This document shows positions 1-10,239 of a DNA stretch of 58,990 bases, piece by piece (position 1 is the stretch's first letter; every line of letters begins with the position of its first letter). This DNA is from Chara braunii (Eukaryota; Streptophyta; Charophyceae; Charales; Characeae): assembly GCA_003427395.1 (NCBI GenBank), contig BFEA01000443.1, positions 255,618-314,607 of the forward strand, read 5' to 3'. The position numbers were made by a program, and so were the translations under genes. Under the pieces are notes generated by a model. That model was not told the origin of the DNA. It searched no databases and worked only from the letters and a program-made list of their open reading frames with translations.

Positions 1-69
<69 letters not shown>

Positions 70-90
70 TCACTCACTCACAATCAATCG

Positions 91-153
<63 letters not shown>
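1..153. repeat. CA, CACT and ATCA microsatellites
   Basis: A (CA)n run passes through a few CACT units into about 18 ATCA/ATCG units ending near 153. Read on the minus strand, it directly follows the 3' end of the Penelope-like element. Retroelements without their own endonuclease can end in or insert at simple repeats, so it may be tail or target. It does not resemble a canonical telomere repeat. Confidence 0.95.
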
Positions 154-156
<3 letters not shown>

Positions 157-293
157 CCCCTTTTTTGAAGTTTTTTGAACTTTTTCTTTGTTTATTTTTA
201 AATTTTGCATCTGCATTTTTCTTAAACACCTCATACCCCTGCAAAAAACAGAAATTCATTTCTGAAAAAATATAGGTGAACTCAGGAAGGAAT

Positions 294-1070
294 GGAATAC
301 AAAGAGTGCACGATAGACGCAATACAGCACACAACCGAAAGGCCAAAGAAACGCTGTGTCATCAAAAACATCAATCATAATCTTTCCAAAACAGACTCAC
401 GTTGACAGTGGTCGAACATGAAGCTCGAAGATGGTGATGGTGATGAGTGATGATAGGATGCGATCCGTCCATCGTCAAAATTGACGTCAAAAGGCAAACC
501 ACACTCTCAGTCCCCTCAGTCCACCCTCGTAGTCACATCACCATCACCCGACGAGGAGGAAGTAATCAGACAAAAACAACTGCTATATCCTGGACGCCCG
601 CTATCCCATGCACTGATGTCTGTCCGTCGGTCACACTCTAAACAAAACCACACTAAGCCATCCGACGGTCGCGGCCTACACACCAAAAAATCAAGTCAAA
701 GATCCCTAGTTCGATACTCGAAACAACGAACACAAACCAGCAAAACAAGTACTTCGTATTCTTAACAGGTTACTGGTTCGAAGCTCACGGCTAAAAACGA
801 AAACACAAAAAAACAGCTGCAAAATCAAACACGGAGAACGACCTACACACCAAAAACTAAGTCGAAGGTCCCTAGTTCGATACTCGAAACAAAGGACACA
901 AACCAGCAGAACAAGTACTCAGGGCTAAAAACGGAAACACAAAAAAACAGCTGCAAAATCGAACGTGGATAATCACTGTTCCTAGCAGATCGTTGGTTCG
1001 AAGTCCGTCGGACTCTGCTGCCAAACAAGCTAGAACCCAACGAAAAAGGTCAAAACCTGGTCCCAATATC
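294..1070 (-). repeat. Left long direct repeat (pseudo-LTR)
   Basis: About 777 bp, highly similar to 5349-6136 in the same orientation. Homology starts at GGAATACAAAG and ends at CCTGGTCCC-ATATC. It contains two imperfect tandem copies of a roughly 150-bp subunit, each with CTAGTTCGATACTCGAAAC followed by AACACAAAAAAACAGCTG. Compared with the right copy it lacks about 14 bp near 403. I searched by eye for a hammerhead core, which some Penelope-like pseudo-LTRs carry, and found no CUGAUGA/GAAA pair. Confidence 0.9.
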
Positions 1071-1103
1071 CACCATTATCTAACATTCAAAACAAAACAA
1101 ACT

Positions 1104-3856
1104 TTATTGCAGTCTATCCGGAAAAGGCTCCAAACGAGTCACCGAAGGGCTTCTATCCATTAGCAATATAGAGAGCAGGTTCCAGATATGTTTCCTCCCC
1201 CTACTGAAGCTTCGAAGCACTGCCCCGTACCAGTGTCGGGGGTAGTTGCGTTTGCTCAGCTCTGTTCTCAGTAGAATCAAAGTGTCTAGGATCTCCATTC
1301 CCATATGTGAGTTATGTTCAATCCGATGCAGAGCACTCACGATGGTAGCCATCTTAGCCTGCTTAGAATTCCAAGATTCGAAATCCTGGAAAGTTCGGAA
1401 TGAGAGATCCTCCCCGCTCCTCAGCTGGTTGTCATTCTTCAATACCTGCACGATGCAAAGAAAAGGAAATTTCTGGCTAATTGAGAGCTTACAGCCCAAG
1501 AAACTCCATTCCTCCTCGCCCTCGTCTGTCTGTTTCAGCGTGAGTGCTTCGTCGTAGCACTTCTCGAAACGTTTCAACAACTCGATTGCCTTCTCCTTGT
1601 CTCCTTCCTTCTTTCGATTGAAAGCGGCAAAGACTGATACATCATCGACAAAACGTAAACCCGAAAAAATTATTTTCTGACTTCCTATTGTAAGAATGAA
1701 ATCCCACTCATGCTTCGCACACATGAGGCATGCCAAAGGGGGACTCAAACTTTTTCCCATTGGTATGTCGATCACCTGCTGAATCAAAATTCCACATGCT
1801 TTGGTAAAGCAAAAACTCAGCTCAAACGACACGAACTGCAACAACAATCTGAACGGAACAAAGGTAAAACCATCCATCTTCGAGCATTTACTTAACCGAG
1901 CATGCTTTCCCCTCCTCTGCACAAACACTCTATTGTATCCTTTGCTGGAAAACCACCAGATCACCCATTCGATCGCAGATCTGATCGCCGCATGAGGAAG
2001 GCGGTTGAACATGTCTTTGATATCAAAAGATGACCCCACGACACCTGTATTCCGCCTACTGTTCCCCAAACGTTGGTTAATGCTAGTTAGTCTACCTTTC
2101 ATCAACGACACTAACCTCATATTCAAGTGACCAGACTCAGGTAACGAATACAACAGACAGTTGATTCCTTTCGCTACCATCTTACATGCTTTCACAAAGG
2201 GTTCACCGAAAGTAGGGCAAATCGGTCGAATACTTCCCAGTGTCTTTATGTTTAGGCAGTATGTACACCTTCCCGAATTCCCCTTTAGGGTCCCATTTTC
2301 CAATCGCCGAAAACCCGTGCGACACAAATTCTGGCTTAGCCAATTCTATGATTTTTTGTCAATTCGATATCCATCGCTGGTCAGGAAGGTTTCTTCCATG
2401 CCAGAGTCGTACAATCGGGGGCATAATACCAGGGTGTCACTTGGGTTCCTATCAAGGGGAGTAAGCACAACTCCATTCAATTCCTCTTTCAACTTCAAAA
2501 TAAGGTCTAACTGATTTTTCTGTAACCTTACGTTCCTGCCAACAAAGCAACAACTGACTTCTGATGAAGAGACATAAAATTCCTCGGTAGTCAATCTGGA
2601 GTTTACTTTCCATGTCTCTAAGGCGCCAGTCAATTCTCTGCACAACATCCGGTCCCTCTGTTCCTGGTCCCCACGTGGTATATTCTTCGCGTTGCATGCA
2701 ATATCCGACACTTCACTGAGTTTTCCAATTCGGAGATGAACGTGCCCATCCCGTTTGGGAAGGGTAAGTCCAGTACACGAGCAGCTAGACGCACGCACGG
2801 ACGCAAACTTTCGGTGGTTGTGGAGAATATCGCCCACGTTCGCTCATCTCTTCCAAACAACACGTGCTCTACGCTTTACCATCTGCTTAATTGGTGCTTC
2901 AATCTGCATGCTACCCACTTTTTTCCTTACCACTCTCATCACCTCACTCTTCTTAATCCGATCATCAAACAGTATCTTTGCCACCACTCGAATCCTGATG
3001 TTCACATTGCAACTATCCCGAATAGCTCTAGAGATCATCGATCTAGCCCTCGACCTGCTCTTCTTGGTAGTAAATGCCTTAACTGCACAATAGTACCTTG
3101 CTAATTCTTCCAAATTCTTCTTCCTCAAACTTGACTGCTTCCATGGATTTTTGAACATCCGAACCATATCGTCTCGTAAGGCTAGAACAACTGGCGACGC
3201 CTCCGTCACTTTCCGAAGTGTAACATTCCCTTGCGTCTCGAAGCATTTTTTACACTTGCGTAGAGCATACATCCCTCTTCCAAACTTCACTCGGCTTTCA
3301 CCAAACAGTCTACGTACTATGCGCCATCCGTCGGCCCATGTGTTCCAGCCATTACAGTAGAGCACACTATCACCCTTCTTCTTCGTAAGCCCATGAAGCG
3401 TCTCAACAACCTTAACCGTGCCTGCTTCACTGTCCTTCGGACGTACTTCGATAATTTTCGCAATCTCCTTTTCGTATCCTCCGGTCTTTCGGTTTTCATT
3501 GATCCTCCACTTCCTCCGTTCTTTCTTTTCCGGTCTCCTTCTGTTTTTCTTCGGCGCCTTTCTTGTCGTAACTCATGCAACGTTAAGAGCTGGTGACCAG
3601 TGCTTAATCAAAGTACTCTCCACTGCTTCTAGTTCCGCGCGTACCGTACTAGTAAACAATGGTAGCGCGACATACTCGTGTGCACCAACTTTCCCGAGCA
3701 AGTTATATAGCTTTCTCCTCCTCTTATGAACCTTTCAACCCAAACGAAAGTGCGCCCGCCATCTCGCCCACACAATGCGAAATTCCCTTTATCTACCTCA
3801 TCATTCCAACATCCTACAAATTTCTCTCCCCACTTTAATCGTCTTTCAAGAACCAA
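1104..3856 (-). pseudogene. ORF2 reverse transcriptase of Penelope-like element
   Basis: One reading frame covers 3365 down to the TAA at 1104, broken by a TGA at 2844-2846 and a TAG at 2346-2348. A basic N-terminal extension (3856-3317) lies in another frame, so at least one frameshift is also needed. Fingers and palm motifs are visible: PLDRNPSDTLVLCP near 2480, FDIKDMF (catalytic Asp near 2024), IPMGKSLSPPLA near 1755, and the active site FVDD at 1652-1641. After the palm, a thumb-like stretch contains LHRIEHNS and ELSKRNYPRHWYG. The protein ends about 180 residues past the active site with no GIY-YIG or zinc-finger endonuclease. Family placement is inference from motifs. The broken frame shows this copy cannot make an intact enzyme. 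Confidence 0.8.
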
Positions 3857-3973
3857 TCCGATAGTAGCAGCTCATAGGATTCCTTCATCTAATTTACGTC
3901 CTCCATTTTCTCTCAATCTCTTTTCACACAATCGTTCGACAATTTTCAGATAGTCGTCTCAACGACAAGGTTC

Positions 3974-5163
3974 TCAGTCAGATTCCATGCAGGAGTAAGA
4001 CTCGTCAGATTCAGAGAAGTCCATGCAAACGCCTTCGTTGGCTTTTTTGACTTCGACTCCTTGCGTACCCCTAGTTCGTATGCGCGGAGTTGAAGGTAGT
4101 GGGATATTCGAAGGGTCATACGCAACTGCTGAGCGACGAGTAACCAGCCGTTTAATAGCCAATTCCCTCTTACTATAGGTCACCTTCTCTCTTCGGCATG
4201 CTTCCTTGAGCTCATCGATGGTAAGAGAATCATAGAAGTCAAAGCACTCTTGTTCGAATTTCTCCTTCCCACCAACACCGCAGGATGCCGAGATGTGCTT
4301 CAAGGATAAATCAATCCTTGATGGCATGGTGGTTGAGCCAGGATCGAATCCAAGCTCGCTCTTCAGTATCTCAATCCGCGTTTTCGATTCCTCAGTCAAC
4401 TTGGTGTTGGACTTCTTCTCCGGTGTGACCATTGGTGGGTTGTTCCCAACCGGAACTTCTGGACCACGCTTCCGTTTTTCGATTAGATTCATTCTGGCGG
4501 CCATCTTTCTTAATGTCCGCAACTCTTCATCCTCCAACTCGTCGGCGGATCTAACAGTCTTTGGTGCAATCAATCATCGCAGCTTCTCTTTCTCGGCCTC
4601 GATTGCATCACTCCTCCCTCCGGCCTTCTGGTTCCTTTCTCCTTACGTTCGTAACGTTCCCTCTCTTCTTCCTTATCCTTTTGGATTTCACTTCTTACGA
4701 TTCGAAGCAGACGTACATCACGTTCCTCCTCCATTTTGAGACGTTTTTCTTGCCTTAATCTCCTACGATTCTCCTTCACCCGTTTCTCTTCAACTTCCTT
4801 CTGTATTTTTGCTTCTTTAGTCTCTCTTTCAACACGGAGCCGCCATTTTTCCGCCTTCTGTAGAAAATACTCTCGCATAAGTGAATTCGTATCATCACCC
4901 GTTTCTCCCTTCTCCCCTCCGCTCTCGGCCGAGCGACTTCGTCGGACCGTGGTGTTCATACTTGGCAAAGCTGGTCTTACCGTGCGGGCTTGGACGTTCG
5001 TCTGAACTGAAGGTACGAACGTACATCCAAGGGCCTTTGCCTGCTAATGCTCCGCATAATCACGAATGAATTGGCCGCCTTTGCCACATTTGTAGCATCT
5101 TCTGTTACCCGGTGGCAAACCACCGCTGCTTCCTCCTTCCATACTCTCAGCACTGCTACTCAT
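3974..5163 (-). pseudogene. ORF1: zinc knuckle, coiled coil and SAP-like protein
   Basis: The likely start is the ATG at 5163-5161. The order is: a Ser/Gly-rich leader; a CCHC-type knuckle at about 5097-5056 that keeps CYKC but has Gln and Tyr where His and the last Cys belong; a TAG at 5046-5044; a Lys/Arg/Glu-rich segment of about 90 residues predicted to be coiled coil (4890-4600); a frameshift near 4570; and a C-terminal part ending at 3974. That part holds LTIDELKEACRREKVTYSKR near 4190, which resembles a SAP DNA-binding helix-extended loop-helix. An RNA/DNA-binding Gag-like role is inferred. Two lost zinc ligands, one nonsense codon and one frameshift indicate decay. Confidence 0.7.
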
Positions 5164-5187
5164 GGACCCTGCGTACTCGGGTCAAAC

Positions 5188-5271
5188 TCCCGCCAACGAA
5201 GGCTTCACTGCACACTTCCGCCAACGAAGACTTCCCTGCGAACTTCAGCCCGAAGTAGACTTCACCCAGAA
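5188..5271. repeat. Three tandem 28-bp units
   Basis: Three successive 28-bp units share a core like CCGCCAACGAAGRCTTC, the third more diverged. They lie just upstream of the ORF1 start in the untranslated leader of the Penelope-like element. Confidence 0.75.
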
Positions 5272-5348
5272 GAAAACTTCATGAATGTCGAAAGAAGCAC
5301 CACCTCTGCTAGGTATGATCTCCTAGATGGTTACGACATTAACAGAAA

Positions 5349-6136
5349 GGAATACAAAGACTGCACGATAGACGCAGTACAACACACAGTCGAAAGGCCA
5401 AAGAAACGCTTTGTCATCACAAACATCAATCATAATCTTTCCAAAACAAACTCACGTTAACACGTGGTTGTTAACAGTGGTCGAACATGAAGCTCAAAGA
5501 TGGTGATGGTGATGAGTAATGATAGGATGCGATCCGTCCCTCGTCAAAATTGACGTCAAAAGGCAAACCACACTCTCAGTCCCCTCAGTCCACCCTCGTA
5601 GTCGCATCGTCGTCACCTAGCGAAGAGGAAGTAATCGGACAAAAACAACTGCAATGTCCTCGACGCCCGCTATCCCATGCACTGATGTCCGTCCACCGGT
5701 CACACTCCAAACAAAACCACACTAGGCCATCCGACAGTCGTGGCCTACACACCAAAAAAGGAAGTCAAAGGTCCCTAGTTCGATACTCGAAACAACGGAC
5801 ACAAACCAGCAGAACAAGTACTTCCTATTCTTTACAGGTTACTGGTTCGAAGCTCACTGCTAAAAACGAAAACACAAAAAACAGCTGCAAAATCAAACAC
5901 GGAGAACGGCCTACACACCAAAAACTAAGTCAGGTCCATAGTTCGATACTCGAAACAAAGGACACAAACCAGTAGAACAAGTACTCACGGCTAAAAACGG
6001 AAACACAAAAAAACAGTTGCAAAATCAAACGCGGGTAATCATTGTTCCTAGCAGATCGTTGGTTCGAAGTCCGTCGGACTCTGCTGCCAAACAAGCTACA
6101 ACCCAACGAAAAAGGTCGAAACCTGGTCCCGATATC
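5349..6136 (-). repeat. Right long direct repeat (pseudo-LTR)
   Basis: About 788 bp, matching 294-1070 in the same orientation and including both internal roughly 150-bp subunits. Similarity stops abruptly at 6136, where unrelated T-rich sequence begins. Being upstream of ORF1, it would hold the element's promoter if this is a pseudo-LTR. Confidence 0.9.
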
Positions 6137-6191
6137 AAATTTGTCAGGGGCCGTATATATCTCATTATAAAAAATGACAAAAAAAAAATCC

Positions 6192-6193
<2 letters not shown>

Positions 6194-6224
<31 letters not shown>

Positions 6225-6317
6225 TTTTTTTTAAGTCGAATTTAGTTTTTGATTTTTGAAAAATCCTAAACAAACTCGGATTCCAAAAAAACAAAACCGG
6301 CTTAAAATTCCCTAAAT

Positions 6318-6362
<45 letters not shown>

Positions 6363-6416
6363 TCGAATTTAGTTTTTGATTTTTCAAAAATCTTAAACAA
6401 ACTCGGATTCCAAAAA
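6194..6416. repeat. Duplicated poly-T plus 60-bp unit
   Basis: Two copies of a T-run of more than 25 nt followed by AAGTCGAATTTAGTTTTTG and an ATTCCAAAAAA ending lie end to end. A local tandem duplication or an assembly slip over homopolymer would explain it. Confidence 0.8.
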
Positions 6417-6420
6417 AATG

Positions 6421-6596
6421 GGGTTGTAGGGCGAAAACCGTAATTGAAGGGTCTCGCTCGAAGCTGGGCGCACACAACAAGAAGGGATTTGCTTTATTTA
6501 ATTTATTTTATTTTTTGCAATCACATCCAAAATCATGCGTGACAGCTTGTTGGCTTTCCGGTCGCTCGAAGTGGCTCGGCTGGAAAAAGTGCGACA
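6421..6596 (+). repeat. LTR 3' end, 5'-truncated
   Basis: This matches 25025-25198 and the reverse complements of 36073-36240 and 20399-20560. It ends in GTGCGACA at 6589-6596, directly before a primer-site-like sequence. Only the last 176 bp remain. Confidence 0.8.
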
Positions 6597-6600
6597 AATA

Positions 6601-6618
6601 TGACGTCGTTGCCGAGGA
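6601..6618 (+). promoter_or_regulatory. Primer binding site, slightly degenerate
   Basis: TGACGTCGTTGCCGAGGA lies 4 nt after the LTR end, the position of a retrotransposon tRNA primer site. It aligns with TGGCGTCGGTGCCGGGGA of the copy at 36051-36068 with three differences. A short ACGAAAAATTTCGT hairpin follows. Confidence 0.6.
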
Positions 6619-6955
6619 CACGAAAAATTTCGTGTCCGGAACGAGCCTGGGTCAGCAAACAGCTTTGAGCTTTGATTAGGGCGTGAGAACTGTTGACAAT
6701 ATTTTGAACTTCATATCAATTTTATTATTCTCATTGAGTCTTGATTTTCTTGAGGATCACAGTTGCTAATTATGTTTAATCTCTTCATGTGTGATTGGAC
6801 CGGAGAAGGAGAATGACGTTGATTGATGGAGAAGATCAGACTTGATCAAAGGTATGCTTTATGAACCCTTGACATCCTTGAGAAACTCGGAAAGAAGAGG
6901 ACAAGTCAAGAGCAGAGACTCTTTTATCAAGAATGCTAATCAGTGATGCATTTAA

Positions 6956-7252
6956 AGAACATTCAAAATTCACTACAAAAGAGATATTCCCCTATCAGTA
7001 TGAGCATTGTTGGACTTATCATTTTAGTAGTTCAACTATCTGTGTTTGTCCTTCTGTTCGACAATTCTCTTGAGACTCAGTGGACTAAACGATTGGAGCC
7101 TAGATGGCTTGGCACTTACAGAATCACAGGTGAAGCAGAAGAAAAAGTTATGAGATATCAGAAATGGATGGATCTAGGGTTCATGATATGGTATCTGGGT
7201 CAAGACTTCGTAAGTTCATCTTCAGAGACCCTGACTTGATCCCTACAGTGAC
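6956..7252 (+). pseudogene. Accessory ORF fragment joined to integrase C-terminus
   Basis: From 6956 to about 7046 one frame gives EIFPYQYEHC and following residues, matching accessory ORF M1 (35805-35374, minus). Then comes the integrase C-terminal module with LETQWTKRLEPRWLG, a GPY/F-type chromatin-side module, followed by a frameshift and the SSSETLT-like end in the wrong frame. The join is a deletion scar, not a functional fusion, because the frames do not match across it. Confidence 0.7.
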
Positions 7253-7379
7253 TCCAAAGAGATGAAACAGAAGTCAACCATCCAAGTAAGAGAACGATCA
7301 TAGAGGACTGAGAAAGAGTACAGTAAGACACTGAGACAGTGAGGCTCAGTTATCGGCAGACAATGATCATTCTTGCATA

Positions 7380-7480
7380 GTAAATTCAGCATTTCGGTTT
7401 CAGTATTTCAGTTTCAGTATTTCAGTTTCAGTACTTCAGTTTCAGCATCTCAGTTTCAATATTTCAGTTTTCAGCAAGTC
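7380..7480. repeat. CAGTTTCAGTATTT minisatellite
   Basis: Six or seven imperfect copies of a 12-13-bp unit such as CAGTTTCAGTATTT lie in the 3' untranslated tail of the gypsy copy, just after the integrase remnant. Confidence 0.8.
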
Positions 7481-7559
7481 GTTTCATTATATATTTAAGC
7501 AAGCAATTAAGTTAATGAGACTATATATTTGATGCAGCGCTGCAGTCGTTCCATGAATG

Positions 7560-9340
7560 TCAAACCTGAGAGTGGGGAGTAACTATGAGTATAGTTTTGG
7601 GAGCATTGGCACAATTTCAAGATCTGAGAAACTCATGGCTGTGGCACATCAAATGATATAAGCAGTATTATTCTTATGACAAAGAGAAAGCATGATGGAC
7701 ATAAAAAAGTTCAGTTTTGTCTGATTGAAAGTTATCAGTAGAAGGACTTCGTGTCTCTGACTAAGTTGTCCATCCAAGAGATTCAGACGAAGGCATGCAT
7801 AAAGAAGTTCAGCTTTACTTGACTGAGAGTGGTCAGTAGAGGGACTTCGTGCTTCTTGGCTAAGGGTCTATCTTCACTCGGATGAGGGAAGGGACCTCTC
7901 TGAGATCAGTGTTTCAGTATTTCCTTGAGACTGACGGGACGTCTCTTGGAAAAGAAATCCCAGTTGAGAGAAGGGACCTCTCTAGGGCTAACACTAAGTT
8001 CTTTGTTTGAGGCTGAAGGGAGGTCTCTTGCGATATCTTAGTGTTGGCTAGCATGTTATTGTTCAATGCCTCTTGAGACTGAAGGGACGTCTCTTGAGAA
8101 ATGTTTGTCCTGTTATGGGGGCATGAGCAGTCTGCTTGTGGGGAAGTGTATGCTTGTCTGACTGCCTGTGCTTGCTGTTATCTTCACTAACCTCAGATGT
8201 TGTTGATTGTCGGGGCCAGCCAGAGCCTTACCGCAGTAGGTTGCAATCTGGTGGGGTCAGCAGGTCCCCGACGCGAGTGTCAAATTCCGTAGTCTGACTG
8301 AGGCTAAGGCCCCGGGGGCCTGGCCCATGAGGTTGGAAGGGGTCAGCTCGAGTCCTACCGCCGTAAGAGGATGCAATCCAGTAAGGTTAGCCAGAGCCTT
8401 GAGTTGTAGTTAGACCGGGTCCTACACTCGAAAATTTGGGCGGGTAGCCAGAACCCTAGGCCAGAAGCTGGTGGGTGAGCCGGTCCCCGACCGCCGAGGT
8501 CGAATCCGGATCGTGGACAGCATGACTGACGAGACGTCTGCTGTCATAGGGTATTCTGACCCGCTATAGTCTGGGCATCCTTACGAGAGTGGCAAAGGGT
8601 CTACCATACTCGAGTAGTGGGTGTGGTGGGTCCTGGCCTGGAGGCAGGTCAAAGGGGTTGTCAAGACAAATGGTCTGGCGAGTCCTGGCCTGAGGCGGGC
8701 CGAATGAGGGTTGTCAGACTGACGGGACGTCTATCACCCCTAGCTAGTGGGAGGCTAAAACCAAGGCAATCGACTGATTCTGGGTGTGAGGGACTTATGT
8801 AATTTATTATTTCTTTATTTTATTAATTTATTGTTTATTTATGGGGCTTTATTTTATTCTGCTGATTGCGTGATTGATGTTTATCAGGGAGCTTGCATGC
8901 TGGGGACAATTGGTTGTCTGAGGAGGATGTTGTTTTGCAGGTATTATGCAGGTTCTGATGAGAAGTCACGGATCAGAGAAAAGAAAAGGGGTTGGTATCC
9001 CTTTCCCTGTCTGAGAAGTTGAGGAGATGCCTCACTCAGACCAGAGCAAAAGAACGGGGTTTGGTATCCCCATCAGGTGTTTGAGAAGTTGAGAAGACGT
9101 CTCACTAAGGCCAGAGAGACAGAAAAAGAGTTTGGTATGGTTCATCCTCGGCATGGCAAACAGAGTGAGAGCCCTCATTACTGGGACAGCATCCCTGGCA
9201 CAGATGCCTGATCGAGAGCTAAGGTAACCTTCATACAAAAGATCAGCAGCAGAACGAGTCAAACAAGTAGAGAAAAATCCTTCTTAAAATTTATTTGGTG
9301 GCCGACAAGCGACCTGGTTCACGAGGAACCTGCATCCCCG
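7560..9340 (+). other. Gypsy 3' non-coding tail
   Basis: No gene is seen. The sequence is related, reverse-complemented, to 25740-27460 and 51950-53470. It includes repeated GAGACTGAAGGGACGTCTCTTG-type blocks (7930-8100) and a GC-richer block with repeated GGTCCCCGAC (8200-8560). The last part, at 9270-9350, holds the conserved CACGAGGAACCTGCATCCCC, which marks the 3' side of every P gene copy. Confidence 0.7.
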
Positions 9341-9421
9341 GCCTTAAGGAAGCCAAACTCTCAGGCCTGGGGCGCTATGAAGTGGGCAGTGAACTGAAAA
9401 TTTTGTGAGCCGAAATCAGGC

Positions 9422-9871
9422 TCAGAAAGCTGAGATATAAAAGACGGCCATGAGCTCAATCTGGAAACGAAAGAGAAGAAAAAAGATACTGAAGAGAACG
9501 CAATGACTGGGGTGATGAGGCGATGAGACAGCGCATGGGACAAAGGAAGGTGGAGCTGGCACTATGGCCTTGCTCACGACGGGGGTGGAAGAAGTCCTAG
9601 GGATATAAGGAGGCGAAGAAGCAATGGGTGTGCTGTAGCGTGCATCAAATTTTTTTCGGAGGTACTCCATCCTGTCCGGGGATGGAGTCTTCTCGTACCA
9701 CCCTGTTAGTGGATAACGTGGGTAAGACCTCAGATGCGCATAGCCTCTTGGCTCTTCTTCCTCCTCCTCCTGTGAACCATAATCGCGCCGTTCCCTAGCC
9801 TGCGGCTCCTCCTTAGCCTTCCCTGTCCTACCTCCTTTTCCTCTACCCTGTCCCCTACGTGCCTCAGGCAT
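9422..9871 (-). CDS. P gene, copy 1: unknown 149-aa protein antisense to gypsy pol
   Basis: An ATG at 9871-9869 opens an intact 149-codon frame. The N-terminus is basic and Arg/Gly-rich (MPEARRGQGRG), followed by a run of seven Glu (about 34-40). The best conserved core is GWYEKTPSPDRMEYLRKKF (57-75), then a Pro/Ser-rich linker and a hydrophobic stretch from about 124 to 148 that could be a C-terminal membrane anchor. Related copies lie at 19215, 25199 and 51376, all opposite in strand to the adjoining gypsy 3' tail where that tail survives. I do not recognise the family. This is the only one of four copies with both a start codon and an open frame. Plant Tat elements can carry antisense extra ORFs in the same place; homology to those is not shown. 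Confidence 0.65.
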   Translation of the reverse strand: MPEARRGQGRGKGGRTGKAKEEPQARERRDYGSQEEEEEEPRGYAHLRSYPRYPLTGWYEKTPSPDRMEYLRKKFDARYSTPIASSPPYIPRTSSTPVVSKAIVPAPPSFVPCAVSSPHHPSHCVLFSIFFLLFRFQIELMAVFYISAF

Positions 9872-10093
9872 AGTGCTGTGTGTGTCACCACTAAAGTCGA
9901 TAGGGAAAATGAGTGTTAAGCGCTAATGGGCAGAAAGAGCGCGGTGCAAAGAGTCAAGAAACTAAAAGAAAGGGAAAACTGTTGCACAAGGTTGTGTAAC
10001 GCTTACGCTGCGATAATAGTTTAACGGTGGCTCGCTATGAGTTCTCTAAAGCTGAGCTGCGGAGAGTGAATGAGAGCACTGCGTCTCTTCACT

Positions 10094-10102
10094 CCTTTTA
10101 TA
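10094..10102 (-). promoter_or_regulatory. TATA box of P gene copy 1
   Basis: TATAAAAGG on the minus strand, about 225 nt upstream of the P start codon. Upstream lies an inverted repeat (CCCAGCG-TCCC-CGCTGGG type) and a CCCTCCGAC block, both also found upstream of the P copies at 19215 and 51376. Confidence 0.6.
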
Positions 10103-10239
10103 CCGATCCTACATTAACTTCAGGCCCAGCGGGGACGCTGGGCAGGGGGCTTGGTATTATGTCGGAGGGTCCGACATTCAGGCCCTCCGCGGTGTGTCAG
10201 TTTGCCACACTGGTATGGTGGGCTGACACGCTCTGTGGA

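Larger units (their letters stand above)
154..6136 (-). mobile_element. Penelope-like retroelement, decayed
   Basis: On the minus strand the element runs: right terminal repeat (6136-5349), ORF1 (5163-3974), ORF2 with reverse transcriptase (3856-1104), left terminal repeat (1070-294), then a short T-rich tail into microsatellite. Same-orientation long repeats around a single coding unit are typical of Penelope-like elements, whose partial tandem copies create pseudo-LTRs. The RT, thumb motifs and lack of a terminal GIY-YIG segment suggest an endonuclease-lacking (Athena/Coprina-like) member. That assignment is an inference from motif resemblance. Stops and frameshifts make the copy inactive. 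Confidence 0.75.

Noticed and set aside
1-153. Telomere
   Set aside because: CA and ATCA repeats do not match TTAGGG-type or other familiar telomere units.
5349-6136. Hammerhead ribozyme in the pseudo-LTR
   Set aside because: Known in some Penelope-like elements, but I found no CUGAUGA...GAAA core on either strand.
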